A DNA stretch of 64,000 nucleotides from an uncultured Clostridia bacterium (GTDB taxonomy: Bacteria; Bacillota; Clostridia; Oscillospirales; Ruminococcaceae). The notes under the pieces are model-generated. The model saw only the letters and a list, made by a program, of their open reading frames with translations. It was not told where the DNA came from and did no database searches. A program made the translations under genes and the position numbers. How positions within the stretch are numbered: the stretch's first letter is position 1; each line of letters opens with the position of its first letter. Location: assembly GCA_947628615.1 (NCBI GenBank), contig CANRAO010000001.1, forward strand, positions 217,920-281,919. The letters run 5' to 3'. Of the stretch, positions 57,182 through 64,000 are shown one piece after another.

Positions 57182-57689
57182 ATGATTTAAAATTTGAAAA
57201 AGTAACCGTATAGCCTGAGATTTTAAGCGACTGGGGTATATCGTCTTTAAAAATAAGTTCGTAGTCTTTATCAGCGATAGTGCCGTTTGCAATTGTATTG
57301 CCGTTGTTTGTTTTGTATTCAACATTGGTTGAAAGAGTGGATTTATCCAGAGCAGATATAATCATTGTGCTGATAGCGCTGTCAGGAAGCTCATCACGTT
57401 TGGCGTCAAATTCGAGTTCATCAAGTTTGATTTTATATTTGTCGTCTGAAAATGTGATCGTCATACCGCTGATGCTTTCGGGCTCGGTGTAGGTAATAAG
57501 CCAACTGTTTTCTTTACGTGAAAGGGAGGCTTTATATGTATCGCTCCCTTCATCGTCGCTTTTTATTGTAAGCTCGCATGAGTAGGGAATTTTTAGCGTG
57601 GCGGGTTCTGCATTTTTTTTGCACGAGACTGTAATTAAAAACAAAATTAGTATCAAGGGGAAAATAAGATATTTTAAGAATCTTTTCAA
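57180..57689 (-). CDS. Lipoprotein, unknown
   Basis: A 169-residue protein. The signal peptide ends in LITVSC, a plausible lipobox with Cys at about 23. The mature part (about 30-169) is a beta-rich domain with alternating strands (YSCELTIKSDDEGSDTYKA, ITYTEPESISGMTITFS), reminiscent of small lipocalin-like or LolA-like lipid carriers, but I cannot assign a family. The stop overlaps the end of the convergent terminator. It is downstream of the nnr-acpS group on the same strand, separated by a terminator. Confidence 0.7.
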   Translation of the reverse strand: MKRFLKYLIFPLILILFLITVSCKKNAEPATLKIPYSCELTIKSDDEGSDTYKASLSRKENSWLITYTEPESISGMTITFSDDKYKIKLDELEFDAKRDELPDSAISTMIISALDKSTLSTNVEYKTNNGNTIANGTIADKDYELIFKDDIPQSLKISGYTVTFSNFKS

Positions 57690-57711
57690 ATCAATTCATC
57701 CTTTCATAAAA

Positions 57712-57748
57712 AGACCTGTGTATGAGGACTTCCCGTACACAGGCTTTT
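57712..57748 (-). terminator. Terminator after the acpS-nnr operon
   Basis: CCTGTGTA/TACACAGG stem (57715-57722 with 57736-57743). On the minus strand it is followed by CTTTTT. Confidence 0.7.
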
Positions 57749-57750
57749 CT

Positions 57751-59277
57751 TTAATCCTCAATTTCTTTGAGAACGAAAGGCAAAATATCTATTATATCCC
57801 TTGCGATCACCGATCGCCTTGACATACTTTGTGAGAGATACTCCGCAGAGCTTCCCAGAATAAACTGACCAATTGCACAAGCCGATATCGGCTCAACACC
57901 CTGTGCGACAAATGACGCTGTCATTCCTGCAAGCAGATCACCGCTTCCGCCCTTGCTTAACGCAGAGTTGCCGACATCTGAGAGATAAACCTTCTTACAT
58001 TCAGGCGAAATAGCAATGCTTTGTGTTGACTTAGATAATACCGTAACATTGTATTCATCACTGAATTCTTTCACTAGGTCGAACCTATTCTCTAAAAATT
58101 CGGTAACCGAAATACCCAGAAGCCTTGAAAATTCGGCAGGGTGAGGGGTAAGAATTATTTTTGCCTTTTTGTTCTTTAGTACATTTATATTCTCACAAAG
58201 GCAATTTATTCCGTCCGCGTCGATTATTATAGGAGTTTCAGTATTCTCTATTATTTCTTTTACAAGGCTGACTGTATGGGCGTTTTTGCCCAGACCGCAG
58301 CCAAGCAATAAAGCATTTGAACTTTTTGAAAGATCTATAATTTTATCAGCGTTATCGCAGGAAATAAAACCGTTTTCATCACTGCTTAAAGCAGTATATG
58401 TTGCCTCAAAAATGCTCGATGACAGAGGGGAGATAACGTCTTTAACGGAGCATAAATTCACCAATCCCACACCTGTGCGGAGAGCAGATAAAGCTGAAAT
58501 CGCCGCCACTCCTCTGTAATCTGAACAGCCGCACACGCATAGCAGTTTACCGAAAGTGCCTTTGTGAGCATTGTCGGGTCTGGGCGGCAAAAGAGATTTA
58601 ACTAGCTCTTTATCCAGTTTTACAATTTCAAAATCAGTGGGTTCAGCCTGCTTTGGTATTCCTATGTCACGAGTTATAATTTCTCCGCAAAATTCTTTAG
58701 CAGGAGAAAGTAAAAGCCCTAGCTTAAGAGCGTGAAAGCAAACCGTGTAATCGTGTTTTACAGTGCCGTCTGAGACAAATCCGTTTTTAGCATTCACTCC
58801 GGATGGCAGATCGCAGGCTATTTTTACAGACTTTGATTTTCTTACTGCACTAAAAAGCAATTTTACTTCATCGGGGAGATTGCCGTGAAATCCTGTACCG
58901 AAAACGGCGTCTACTATTATATCAGCACACTTGATTTTATCGTAAGCGTCATTAATTGAGACTATTTCTGCTCTTTTGTCTAGTCTAGACATAGCCGATT
59001 TGGTAAGTGCTGATTTCGGGTTTCCCTGAGCAAGAATTATCTTTACATTAAGCGAGTTGCTTATCAACATATTTGCACAGACAAGACCGTCGCCGCCGTT
59101 ATTACCGCTGCCTGCAAGAATGAGAATGTTTTTTAGATTTTGTTTGTATGCGATTTTAGTTATTTCCCTGCATAAGGACAGTGCGGCATTATCCATAAGC
59201 TCGGATAACGAAACTCCGTAATTTTCGGAGTTTATTTCTGCATATCCCATTTGTTTGGTTGTAAGTATCTTTGGCAT
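57751..59277 (-). CDS. nnr: Bifunctional NAD(P)HX epimerase/dehydratase
   Basis: A 508-residue metabolite-repair enzyme that restores damaged hydrated NADH and NADPH. The N-terminal epimerase (YjeF_N) domain (about 1-215) has AGSGNNGGDGLVCANML. The C-terminal ADP-dependent dehydratase (about 225-505) has LLGCGLGKNAH, LTPHPAEFSRLLG and SKGGSGDLLAGMTASF. Length is that of the usual fused protein. The start MPKILTTKQ at 59277 has TGGAGATTATT upstream; a Met four codons earlier overlaps this site. The gene lies 30 bp after acpS, a common bacterial pairing. Confidence 0.94.
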   Translation of the reverse strand: MPKILTTKQMGYAEINSENYGVSLSELMDNAALSLCREITKIAYKQNLKNILILAGSGNNGGDGLVCANMLISNSLNVKIILAQGNPKSALTKSAMSRLDKRAEIVSINDAYDKIKCADIIVDAVFGTGFHGNLPDEVKLLFSAVRKSKSVKIACDLPSGVNAKNGFVSDGTVKHDYTVCFHALKLGLLLSPAKEFCGEIITRDIGIPKQAEPTDFEIVKLDKELVKSLLPPRPDNAHKGTFGKLLCVCGCSDYRGVAAISALSALRTGVGLVNLCSVKDVISPLSSSIFEATYTALSSDENGFISCDNADKIIDLSKSSNALLLGCGLGKNAHTVSLVKEIIENTETPIIIDADGINCLCENINVLKNKKAKIILTPHPAEFSRLLGISVTEFLENRFDLVKEFSDEYNVTVLSKSTQSIAISPECKKVYLSDVGNSALSKGGSGDLLAGMTASFVAQGVEPISACAIGQFILGSSAEYLSQSMSRRSVIARDIIDILPFVLKEIED

Positions 59278-59307
59278 AATAATCTCCATTCATTACTTTA
59301 AGATAGC

Positions 59308-59673
59308 TTATTTTTCTTTGTTATATGCAATAACAACAGCCGTTGCAAGAGTATCGGTATGGCTTATGCTTACCGAAAATGATAACCCCTGTGCGATTTT
59401 TAAAGCGTTGCCCGAAAGCTCCAAGTAAGGGCTGCCGTTGACATTGTGCAGAATTGAAACTTCGTTAAGACTAAAGCCTCTTACACCTGTACCGAGTGCT
59501 TTTGAAAAGGCTTCTTTAGCTGCCCAGCCTCCTGCCATAGAAGGGTATGGATTTTTAAGCGAAGAAAAATAGTCAAGTTCCTTATCTGAAAAAACTTTTG
59601 ACAGAAATCTGTTGTTTTCAGTACTTTTTTTTATTCTTTCAATATCTATAATATCAATTCCTACTGAGTACAT
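59308..59673 (-). CDS. acpS: Holo-[acyl-carrier-protein] synthase
   Basis: A 121-residue trimeric phosphopantetheinyl transferase that activates ACP. Both family signatures are intact: GIDIIDIERIKK near the N-terminus (metal-binding Asp) and GGWAAKEAFSKALGTG (about 47-62). The end has VSISHTDTLATAVVI. Full length. It follows the upstream membrane protein gene by three bases and precedes nnr by 30, forming an operon. Confidence 0.95.
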   Translation of the reverse strand: MYSVGIDIIDIERIKKSTENNRFLSKVFSDKELDYFSSLKNPYPSMAGGWAAKEAFSKALGTGVRGFSLNEVSILHNVNGSPYLELSGNALKIAQGLSFSVSISHTDTLATAVVIAYNKEK

Positions 59674-59676
59674 TTT

Positions 59677-60165
59677 TTATCTCCTGACAGTTCGGGGCAG
59701 ATAAGTTTTTATGACCTCAAGCATTTCCTCATCCGGCGTTATAAGCACATAACACATTCCGAATTTACTGTCTTTATATGAAATATAATATGAATCATCT
59801 TCGCTGCTGCCGGAGGAAGCGTTTACAATGCTATACTCTTTATTAAAGTTCTGCCCATTAACCTGACCAAAATCAACTGCATTTTTCAGATCAATAGAAA
59901 TAAGTCTTTTTCTCCTGCTTTTAGCAGTTATTTTGTCAATATCCAAATCGCCGTTTGTGCAGATGTATTCGTATTCAACATCGAAGTTTCTTATAAGATA
60001 ATATGCACCGAAAAAAAGCAGGGCAATTAGTATTATCGACATCACATTAAGAAAAAGAAATAACAATACTGCAATAAGCAGTGTTGCAACAAATATTCCC
60101 GCTCTTTTTATAAATACTGTATTATCCGGTTTTCTGGTTACAAGCTGCTCTTTAAAACTATCCAT
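59677..60165 (-). CDS. Two-helix membrane protein (DUF6106-like)
   Basis: A 162-residue protein. An N-terminal cytoplasmic segment (MDSFKEQLVTRKPDNT) leads to two close transmembrane helices (about 24-62) and a cytoplasmic domain of mixed alpha/beta character (about 65-162: FDVEYEYICTNGDLDIDKI, MCYVLITPDEEML). It resembles a widespread Clostridia family (I recall it as DUF6106); no function is known. It lies directly upstream of acpS (three-base gap), so translation may be coupled. Confidence 0.7.
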   Translation of the reverse strand: MDSFKEQLVTRKPDNTVFIKRAGIFVATLLIAVLLFLFLNVMSIILIALLFFGAYYLIRNFDVEYEYICTNGDLDIDKITAKSRRKRLISIDLKNAVDFGQVNGQNFNKEYSIVNASSGSSEDDSYYISYKDSKFGMCYVLITPDEEMLEVIKTYLPRTVRR

Positions 60166-60315
60166 AATTCTAATGCTCCCATATATTTTACTTTACTAAA
60201 TTATAGCACAAGCAGCTAAACTTTTCAACACTAGCATTGATGGTTACCTTGAGGTTATTGATTATTTTATTTTGCTGTGGTATTATATTTAGAGAAAATG
60301 TATGGAGAGATTAAA

Positions 60316-60777
60316 ATGAGACTGGTAATACAGAGAGTAAAAAGCGCTGATGTAAAGGTTGAAAATCAAACTGTAGGTGAAATATTGCAGGGCTATCTGG
60401 TTTTAATGGGCGTATGTGAAACAGATACTGAATTTGAATGTGAAAAACTTTGCGACAAGATGATAAACCTAAGAATTTTTTCAGATGAAAACGGAAAAAC
60501 AAATCTGTCAATTAAGGACGTAAAAGGCGAGCTTTTAGTAGTATCGCAGTTTACCTTGTATGCTGATTGCAGAAAGGGAAACCGGCCCAGCTTTATCAAA
60601 GCAGGAAATCCAGACAAGGCAAACGCACTTTATGAGTATTTTCTTAGGCTTTGCCGTGAAAGGGTTGACACTAAGGTTTGCAGCGGAATTTTCGGAGCGG
60701 ATATGCAGGTGAGTTTAGTGAACGACGGACCTTTTACAATAATTCTTGACAGTGAAGAAATAATTAAGAAGCAGTAA
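60316..60777 (+). CDS. dtd: D-aminoacyl-tRNA deacylase
   Basis: A 153-residue proofreading enzyme that frees tRNA charged with D-amino acids. Signatures are [18 protein letters not shown] at the start, the [17 protein letters not shown] motif and the ending [15 protein letters not shown] containing the Gly-Pro element. The start at 60316 follows TGGAGAGATTAAA; the frame is open upstream without a better site. Length is typical. In many Firmicutes dtd follows relA; not so here. Confidence 0.94.
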   Translation: MRLVIQRVKSADVKVENQTVGEILQGYLVLMGVCETDTEFECEKLCDKMINLRIFSDENGKTNLSIKDVKGELLVVSQFTLYADCRKGNRPSFIKAGNPDKANALYEYFLRLCRERVDTKVCSGIFGADMQVSLVNDGPFTIILDSEEIIKKQ

Positions 60778-60822
60778 CATATTTTAGTTTCATTTTAATG
60801 AAAAGCTGAATATAGAATAGAC

Positions 60823-60860
60823 AAACACCTCTTTTTCATAAACATACTAAGGGGTGTTTT
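60823..60860 (+). promoter_or_regulatory. Hairpin covering the sigK ribosome binding site
   Basis: AACACCTC (60824-60831) pairs with GGGGTGTT (60851-60858) and runs into TTTT. The 3' arm contains the ribosome site AGGGGTG of the sigma-factor gene that starts at 60862. It may end dtd transcription, limit sigK translation, or both. Confidence 0.6.
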
Positions 60861-60861
60861 T

Positions 60862-61518
60862 ATGTTTGCAAATTTAATTGAGATAATTCTTTCAAACTGC
60901 CTATATTTTGCACTTCACCTTGAAAGAAACGGAACATTTCCCAAACCGCTGTCTGCAAAGGAGGAAAGAGAATGCTTTAGCAGAATGAAGGAGGGAGATG
61001 ATTCTGCAAGAACAAAGCTGATTGAGCATAATTTAAGGCTGGTTGCACATATAGTGAAAAAATATTACTCTAATTCAAGCGATCAGGAGGATCTTATTTC
61101 AATAGGAACGATAGGTCTTATCAAAGCGGTATCGACCTTTGACTATACTAAAGGAACACGTTTTGCAACTTATGGAAGCAAGTGCGTTGAAAACGAAATT
61201 CTTATGCATTTCAGGTCGCTGAAAAAATCGGCAGGAGAGCTTTATTTCGAGGAGCCCATTGATACCGACAAGGACGGAAATCAGCTCACTTTAATGGATA
61301 TAATATCAGAAGATATTGAAATTATAGATCAAATCGATATTTCTATAAAGTCAGGACAACTGTATAATTATTTGCCAAAATGTCTTGATGACAGAGAGCG
61401 TGAGATTATCACGCTCAGATACGGGTTGTACGGAGCAGTGCCGCTGACTCAAAGGGAGATAGCAAAAAAGTTCGGCATATCGAGGTCGTATGTATATAAA
61501 ATAGCTTATTATAAATAG
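60862..61518 (+). pseudogene. sigK: Sporulation sigma factor SigK-like gene, 3' end truncated or rearranged
   Basis: A 218-residue sigma-70 family protein of the SigE/SigK type. Region 2 is intact (HNLRLVAHIVKKYY, DQEDLISIGTIGLIKAVSTF, GTRFATYGSKCVENEI). Region 4 is present up to the recognition helix (LTQREIAKKFGISRSYV). From 61495 the frame departs from the expected SYVSRIEKKA continuation, reading YKIAYYK then stop, so the last helix is missing. The next gene is a mobile-element primase, so the 3' end may be displaced by an insertion, as sigK is by the skin element in Bacillus. It may also be a natural shorter variant. In sporulating cells SigK drives late mother-cell genes. Confidence 0.75.
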
Positions 61519-61748
61519 ATGGAAAAAATTATAGCGACCATTCATTTTTTTAATTTTAATAAGGGACAAGCAGTTGAAAGAGATGTTTGTTATTCAAATA
61601 TGGCTTAAACCTAAACTAACTATGCTTTTTGAAGGGTTTTATAAAATTATAATGAATTATATTGTTGGAGATAAAACCTTGTAAAATCCTTATAATTATT
61701 TATTATGGTACATTAAAATGTGAATGGTATTATTGGAGGACGTTAACA
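61519..61748. other. Junction between sigK and the mobile-element gene
   Basis: 230 bp without a supported gene; strongly A+T-rich. It would hold one attachment end if an element has entered sigK. GGAGGA at its right end serves the next gene. Confidence 0.5.
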
Positions 61749-63863
61749 ATGAATGATATTAATATGACATTGCATTACAATAATGACCGTGAGAATGCTA
61801 GAAATACCAAATATCCGTATAGAATGACTATAAAATGTGTGGAGGATTTGCAGAAAGTAGTTATGTATGACCATGTTTGTGCTGAATATAAAGATAATCA
61901 TCGTAAAAATAGCAAATTTATTCAGTCAGACTGCAACATGTTTGATGTTGACAACAGCGATAGCGATAATCCTGATGAATGGATAACACCTAATGATATA
62001 AAAAAGGCTTTTCCAAATGTTCCTTTTTACATATCATATTCACGAAATCACATGAAGCCAAAGGGTGATAAAAAACCTCGTCCAAAATTTCATGTTTATT
62101 TTCCCGATGTAACAATAAAAGATTGCAAGGAATATAAAATACATAAAGAAGCAGTTTGCAGATATTTTACGCCGTTTGACCCTAATGCCAAAGACGCTGC
62201 ACGTTTCTTTTATGGAGTGGAAAATCCTCAGGTAGAATTTTATTCAGGTGACGTGCTTTTATACGATTTCATGAAAACTGTTCATGTCGATATTGATAGA
62301 GAGAAGTCTGTTAAACATTCGTCAAAGAATAAAAATATTATTCCAGAGGGACAACGCAACACCACATTGCACAATTTTGCTTTGCGTGTACTTACAAGAT
62401 ATGGGGATAAGGATACCATGGCGTATCAGTCATTTATCAATGAATCAGAAAGGTGCAGTCCTCCACTGGATAATTCCGAACTGAAAACAATTTGGGACGG
62501 TGCTGTATCTTTTTACAATCAGTCAATTAGAACAAGTTCTGATTATGTTTCTCCAAAGAAATATAATAATAAACAGAGAAGAAATAAATTTGAACTGCCT
62601 GTAGTTGATTCAAATGCACTTAATAAATTATATGCCAAAGACAGAAAAAACCGAAAATTTGATATTGCTGTTGCTCGATTATTTCTGCGTGCTTTTGGCA
62701 TAAAAATTAGATTGAATGATATGAATAATCGCATTGAGGTTGACGGATTACCGTCAAAATACAATGCCGAAGACGCTTGCAATCTGCTCGAAACTTTAAT
62801 ATTAGATGCAGCAAGTAAACTTTCGTACAAAAGGGTGCAAAGTTCAGTTATACATGATGTTTTGAATGTTATTGCAAATGAGAATCATTATCACCCTGTG
62901 AAAGAACTGCTTAATGCCGTTCAATGGGACGGAAATGACAGACTAACAGAGTTATACCGTATTATGGGTATTTCAGACGACTTTCATAAATCACTTGTAA
63001 AGAAATGGGCATTACAGACAATAGCTGTGCTTTATAATAGCAATGAAAATCCCATATCTGCACAAGGACTTCTAGTTTTACAAGGGGCGCAGGGAGTGGG
63101 AAAAACACAGTTGTTCCGTCATCTTGCGATAAAAGAGCAGTTTTTTAAGGGCGGAGCGGTATTGGATATGAAAAACAAAGACAGCCTGATGTCCGCCACA
63201 AAGGTTTGGATATGTGAATTAGGAGAGCTTGACAGTACAACTAAAAAAGAACAGTCTTCACTAAAAGGTTTTTTAACTGAACAAAACGATCGTTTCCGTG
63301 AACCTTATGCTCGTAACGAAATAGTTCGTTTGCGACGTACTTCCTTTTGTGGTACGGTAAATCCAAAGGCATACTTATGTGATGAAACAGGTAACAGGCG
63401 TTATTGGACTATACCAATTGAGAAAATTGATATTCAGAAAATCTTTGAATACGATTCGGAATGGTATGCTCAATTTTGGCGGCAGATACAATCCGAGTAC
63501 AGGAGAAATCCTAAAGGCTATTTACTTACAAAAGAGGAACAGGACATAGTTAACCGTAGCAATGAAGATTTTGAAACTCTGATTAACGGAGAAGATGAAT
63601 TTATGACGTTATTTGACACAAAAGCAAATCAATCAAAATGGAATCCGATAACCGCTGCACAAATTGCGGACATTTTGAATACTACATATCACAGTTTGCA
63701 TATAAGTAGTGTGAATGTCGGAAAACAGCTAATTCCTAGGATTGAAAAACGAATAGGAAAAGTTTTTATACGAGCTAAACGTAACGGAAAACGAGTTATA
63801 TATTGTCCTCCGTTATATAAAAACTACAATTATCTTGTAAGTGAGGGGCGGGAAAGACAGTAA
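61749..63863 (+). CDS. Phage/mobile-element primase-helicase (VapE family)
   Basis: A 704-residue replication protein of prophages and integrative elements. The N-terminal primase-polymerase-like domain (about 30-190) has the metal motif FDVDN and FHVYFPDV. A PriCT-like helical segment follows (about 200-265, GQRNTTLHNFALRVLTRY). The C-terminal VapE/P-loop domain (about 370-650) has Walker A GAQGVGKTQL (near 445), an acidic Walker B-like WICELGEL, and FCGTVNPKAYLCDETGNRRY. The start at 61749 (MNDINMTLHY) follows TTGGAGGACGTTAACA; the frame extends upstream without a ribosome site. It marks the right end of the window as mobile DNA. Confidence 0.88.
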   Translation: MNDINMTLHYNNDRENARNTKYPYRMTIKCVEDLQKVVMYDHVCAEYKDNHRKNSKFIQSDCNMFDVDNSDSDNPDEWITPNDIKKAFPNVPFYISYSRNHMKPKGDKKPRPKFHVYFPDVTIKDCKEYKIHKEAVCRYFTPFDPNAKDAARFFYGVENPQVEFYSGDVLLYDFMKTVHVDIDREKSVKHSSKNKNIIPEGQRNTTLHNFALRVLTRYGDKDTMAYQSFINESERCSPPLDNSELKTIWDGAVSFYNQSIRTSSDYVSPKKYNNKQRRNKFELPVVDSNALNKLYAKDRKNRKFDIAVARLFLRAFGIKIRLNDMNNRIEVDGLPSKYNAEDACNLLETLILDAASKLSYKRVQSSVIHDVLNVIANENHYHPVKELLNAVQWDGNDRLTELYRIMGISDDFHKSLVKKWALQTIAVLYNSNENPISAQGLLVLQGAQGVGKTQLFRHLAIKEQFFKGGAVLDMKNKDSLMSATKVWICELGELDSTTKKEQSSLKGFLTEQNDRFREPYARNEIVRLRRTSFCGTVNPKAYLCDETGNRRYWTIPIEKIDIQKIFEYDSEWYAQFWRQIQSEYRRNPKGYLLTKEEQDIVNRSNEDFETLINGEDEFMTLFDTKANQSKWNPITAAQIADILNTTYHSLHISSVNVGKQLIPRIEKRIGKVFIRAKRNGKRVIYCPPLYKNYNYLVSEGRERQ

Positions 63864-63941
63864 AATATCTATAATAAACTAAAAAAGATTTTTATATTAT
63901 ATTATAAAAACTGCATACCCTAACCGTCTCCTTTAATAATA

Positions 63942-63979
63942 AAAAGCCATTGACTTTTGAACAAAAGTTAATGGCTTTT
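63942..63979 (+). terminator. Terminator downstream of the VapE gene
   Basis: AAAAGCCATT pairs with AATGGCTTTT around a secondary ACTTTTG/CAAAAGT stem. Confidence 0.8.
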
Positions 63980-64000
63980 ATATATCAGCTCATAGATGTT

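Overview
The window is A+T-rich DNA from a low-GC, strictly anaerobic, apparently spore-forming member of the Clostridia, most like Ruminococcus and its relatives (inference from gene content, not from a database match). The signs are: fermentation genes (pyruvate formate-lyase, bifunctional AdhE, the redox repressor Rex, GTP-type PEP carboxykinase, and the [FeFe]-hydrogenase maturases HydE, HydG and HydF); a secreted GH5 endoglucanase among other secreted proteins; rubrerythrin; a sporulation sigma factor; strong purine-rich ribosome binding sites before nearly every gene; and classic TTGACA-17-TATAAT promoters.

Layout. 0-6.4 kb: degenerate membrane zincin, polysaccharide deacetylase, rubrerythrin, CCA-adding enzyme with a DUF1275 membrane protein, and an apolipoprotein N-acyltransferase homologue. 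6.4-10.4 kb: small lipoprotein, SecG, RNase R, SH3b protein. 10.4-12.6 kb: PEP carboxykinase behind a Rex-like operator. 12.6-13.1 kb: repeat-rich gap. 13.1-18.6 kb: a CsbB-type glycosyltransferase with a YfhO-type membrane protein, likely for cell-envelope glycosylation. 18.8-26 kb: asparagine synthase, a Thr-rich surface protein, a small-molecule kinase, AdhE and Rex. 26-33.5 kb: secreted proteins (GH5 cellulase, LRR protein, YD-like repeat protein, carbohydrate-binding-like protein) that share a very basic C-terminal FN3-like module. 33.8-37.9 kb: hydrogenase maturation operon. 37.9-41.3 kb: a pyruvate formate-lyase operon in which the glycyl-radical domain is a separate gene. 42.1-47.3 kb: Ddl, MurI, DUF1934, ArgS and an OGG-type glycosylase. 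47.3-51.8 kb: RlmB and a large protein that looks like a decayed P-type ATPase. 51.8-57.7 kb: palindrome-rich repeat block, SGNH esterase and several exported or wall proteins. 57.7-60.8 kb: NAD(P)HX repair enzyme, AcpS, a membrane protein and Dtd. 60.8-64 kb: a SigK-like sigma factor that breaks off inside its last DNA-binding helix, followed by a phage/mobile-element primase-helicase of the VapE type.

How it fits together. Pyruvate is cleaved by the split PFL, which is activated by PflA. Acetyl-CoA is reduced to ethanol by AdhE. Electrons may also leave as H2 through a hydrogenase matured by HydEFG; the hydrogenase itself is not in this window. PEP carboxykinase feeds or drains oxaloacetate. 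Rex-like operators lie upstream of both rex-adhE and pckG, which suggests shared NADH/NAD+ control.

The points most worth following up are the split PFL with its odd 77-residue middle protein, the sigK 3' truncation beside a mobile-element gene (a possible skin-like element), the P-type ATPase-like pseudoenzyme, the NrdR-box-like 13-bp repeat upstream of pflB, and the attenuator-bearing leader of the hydrogenase maturation operon. I saw no rRNA, tRNA, CRISPR array or intact transposase.
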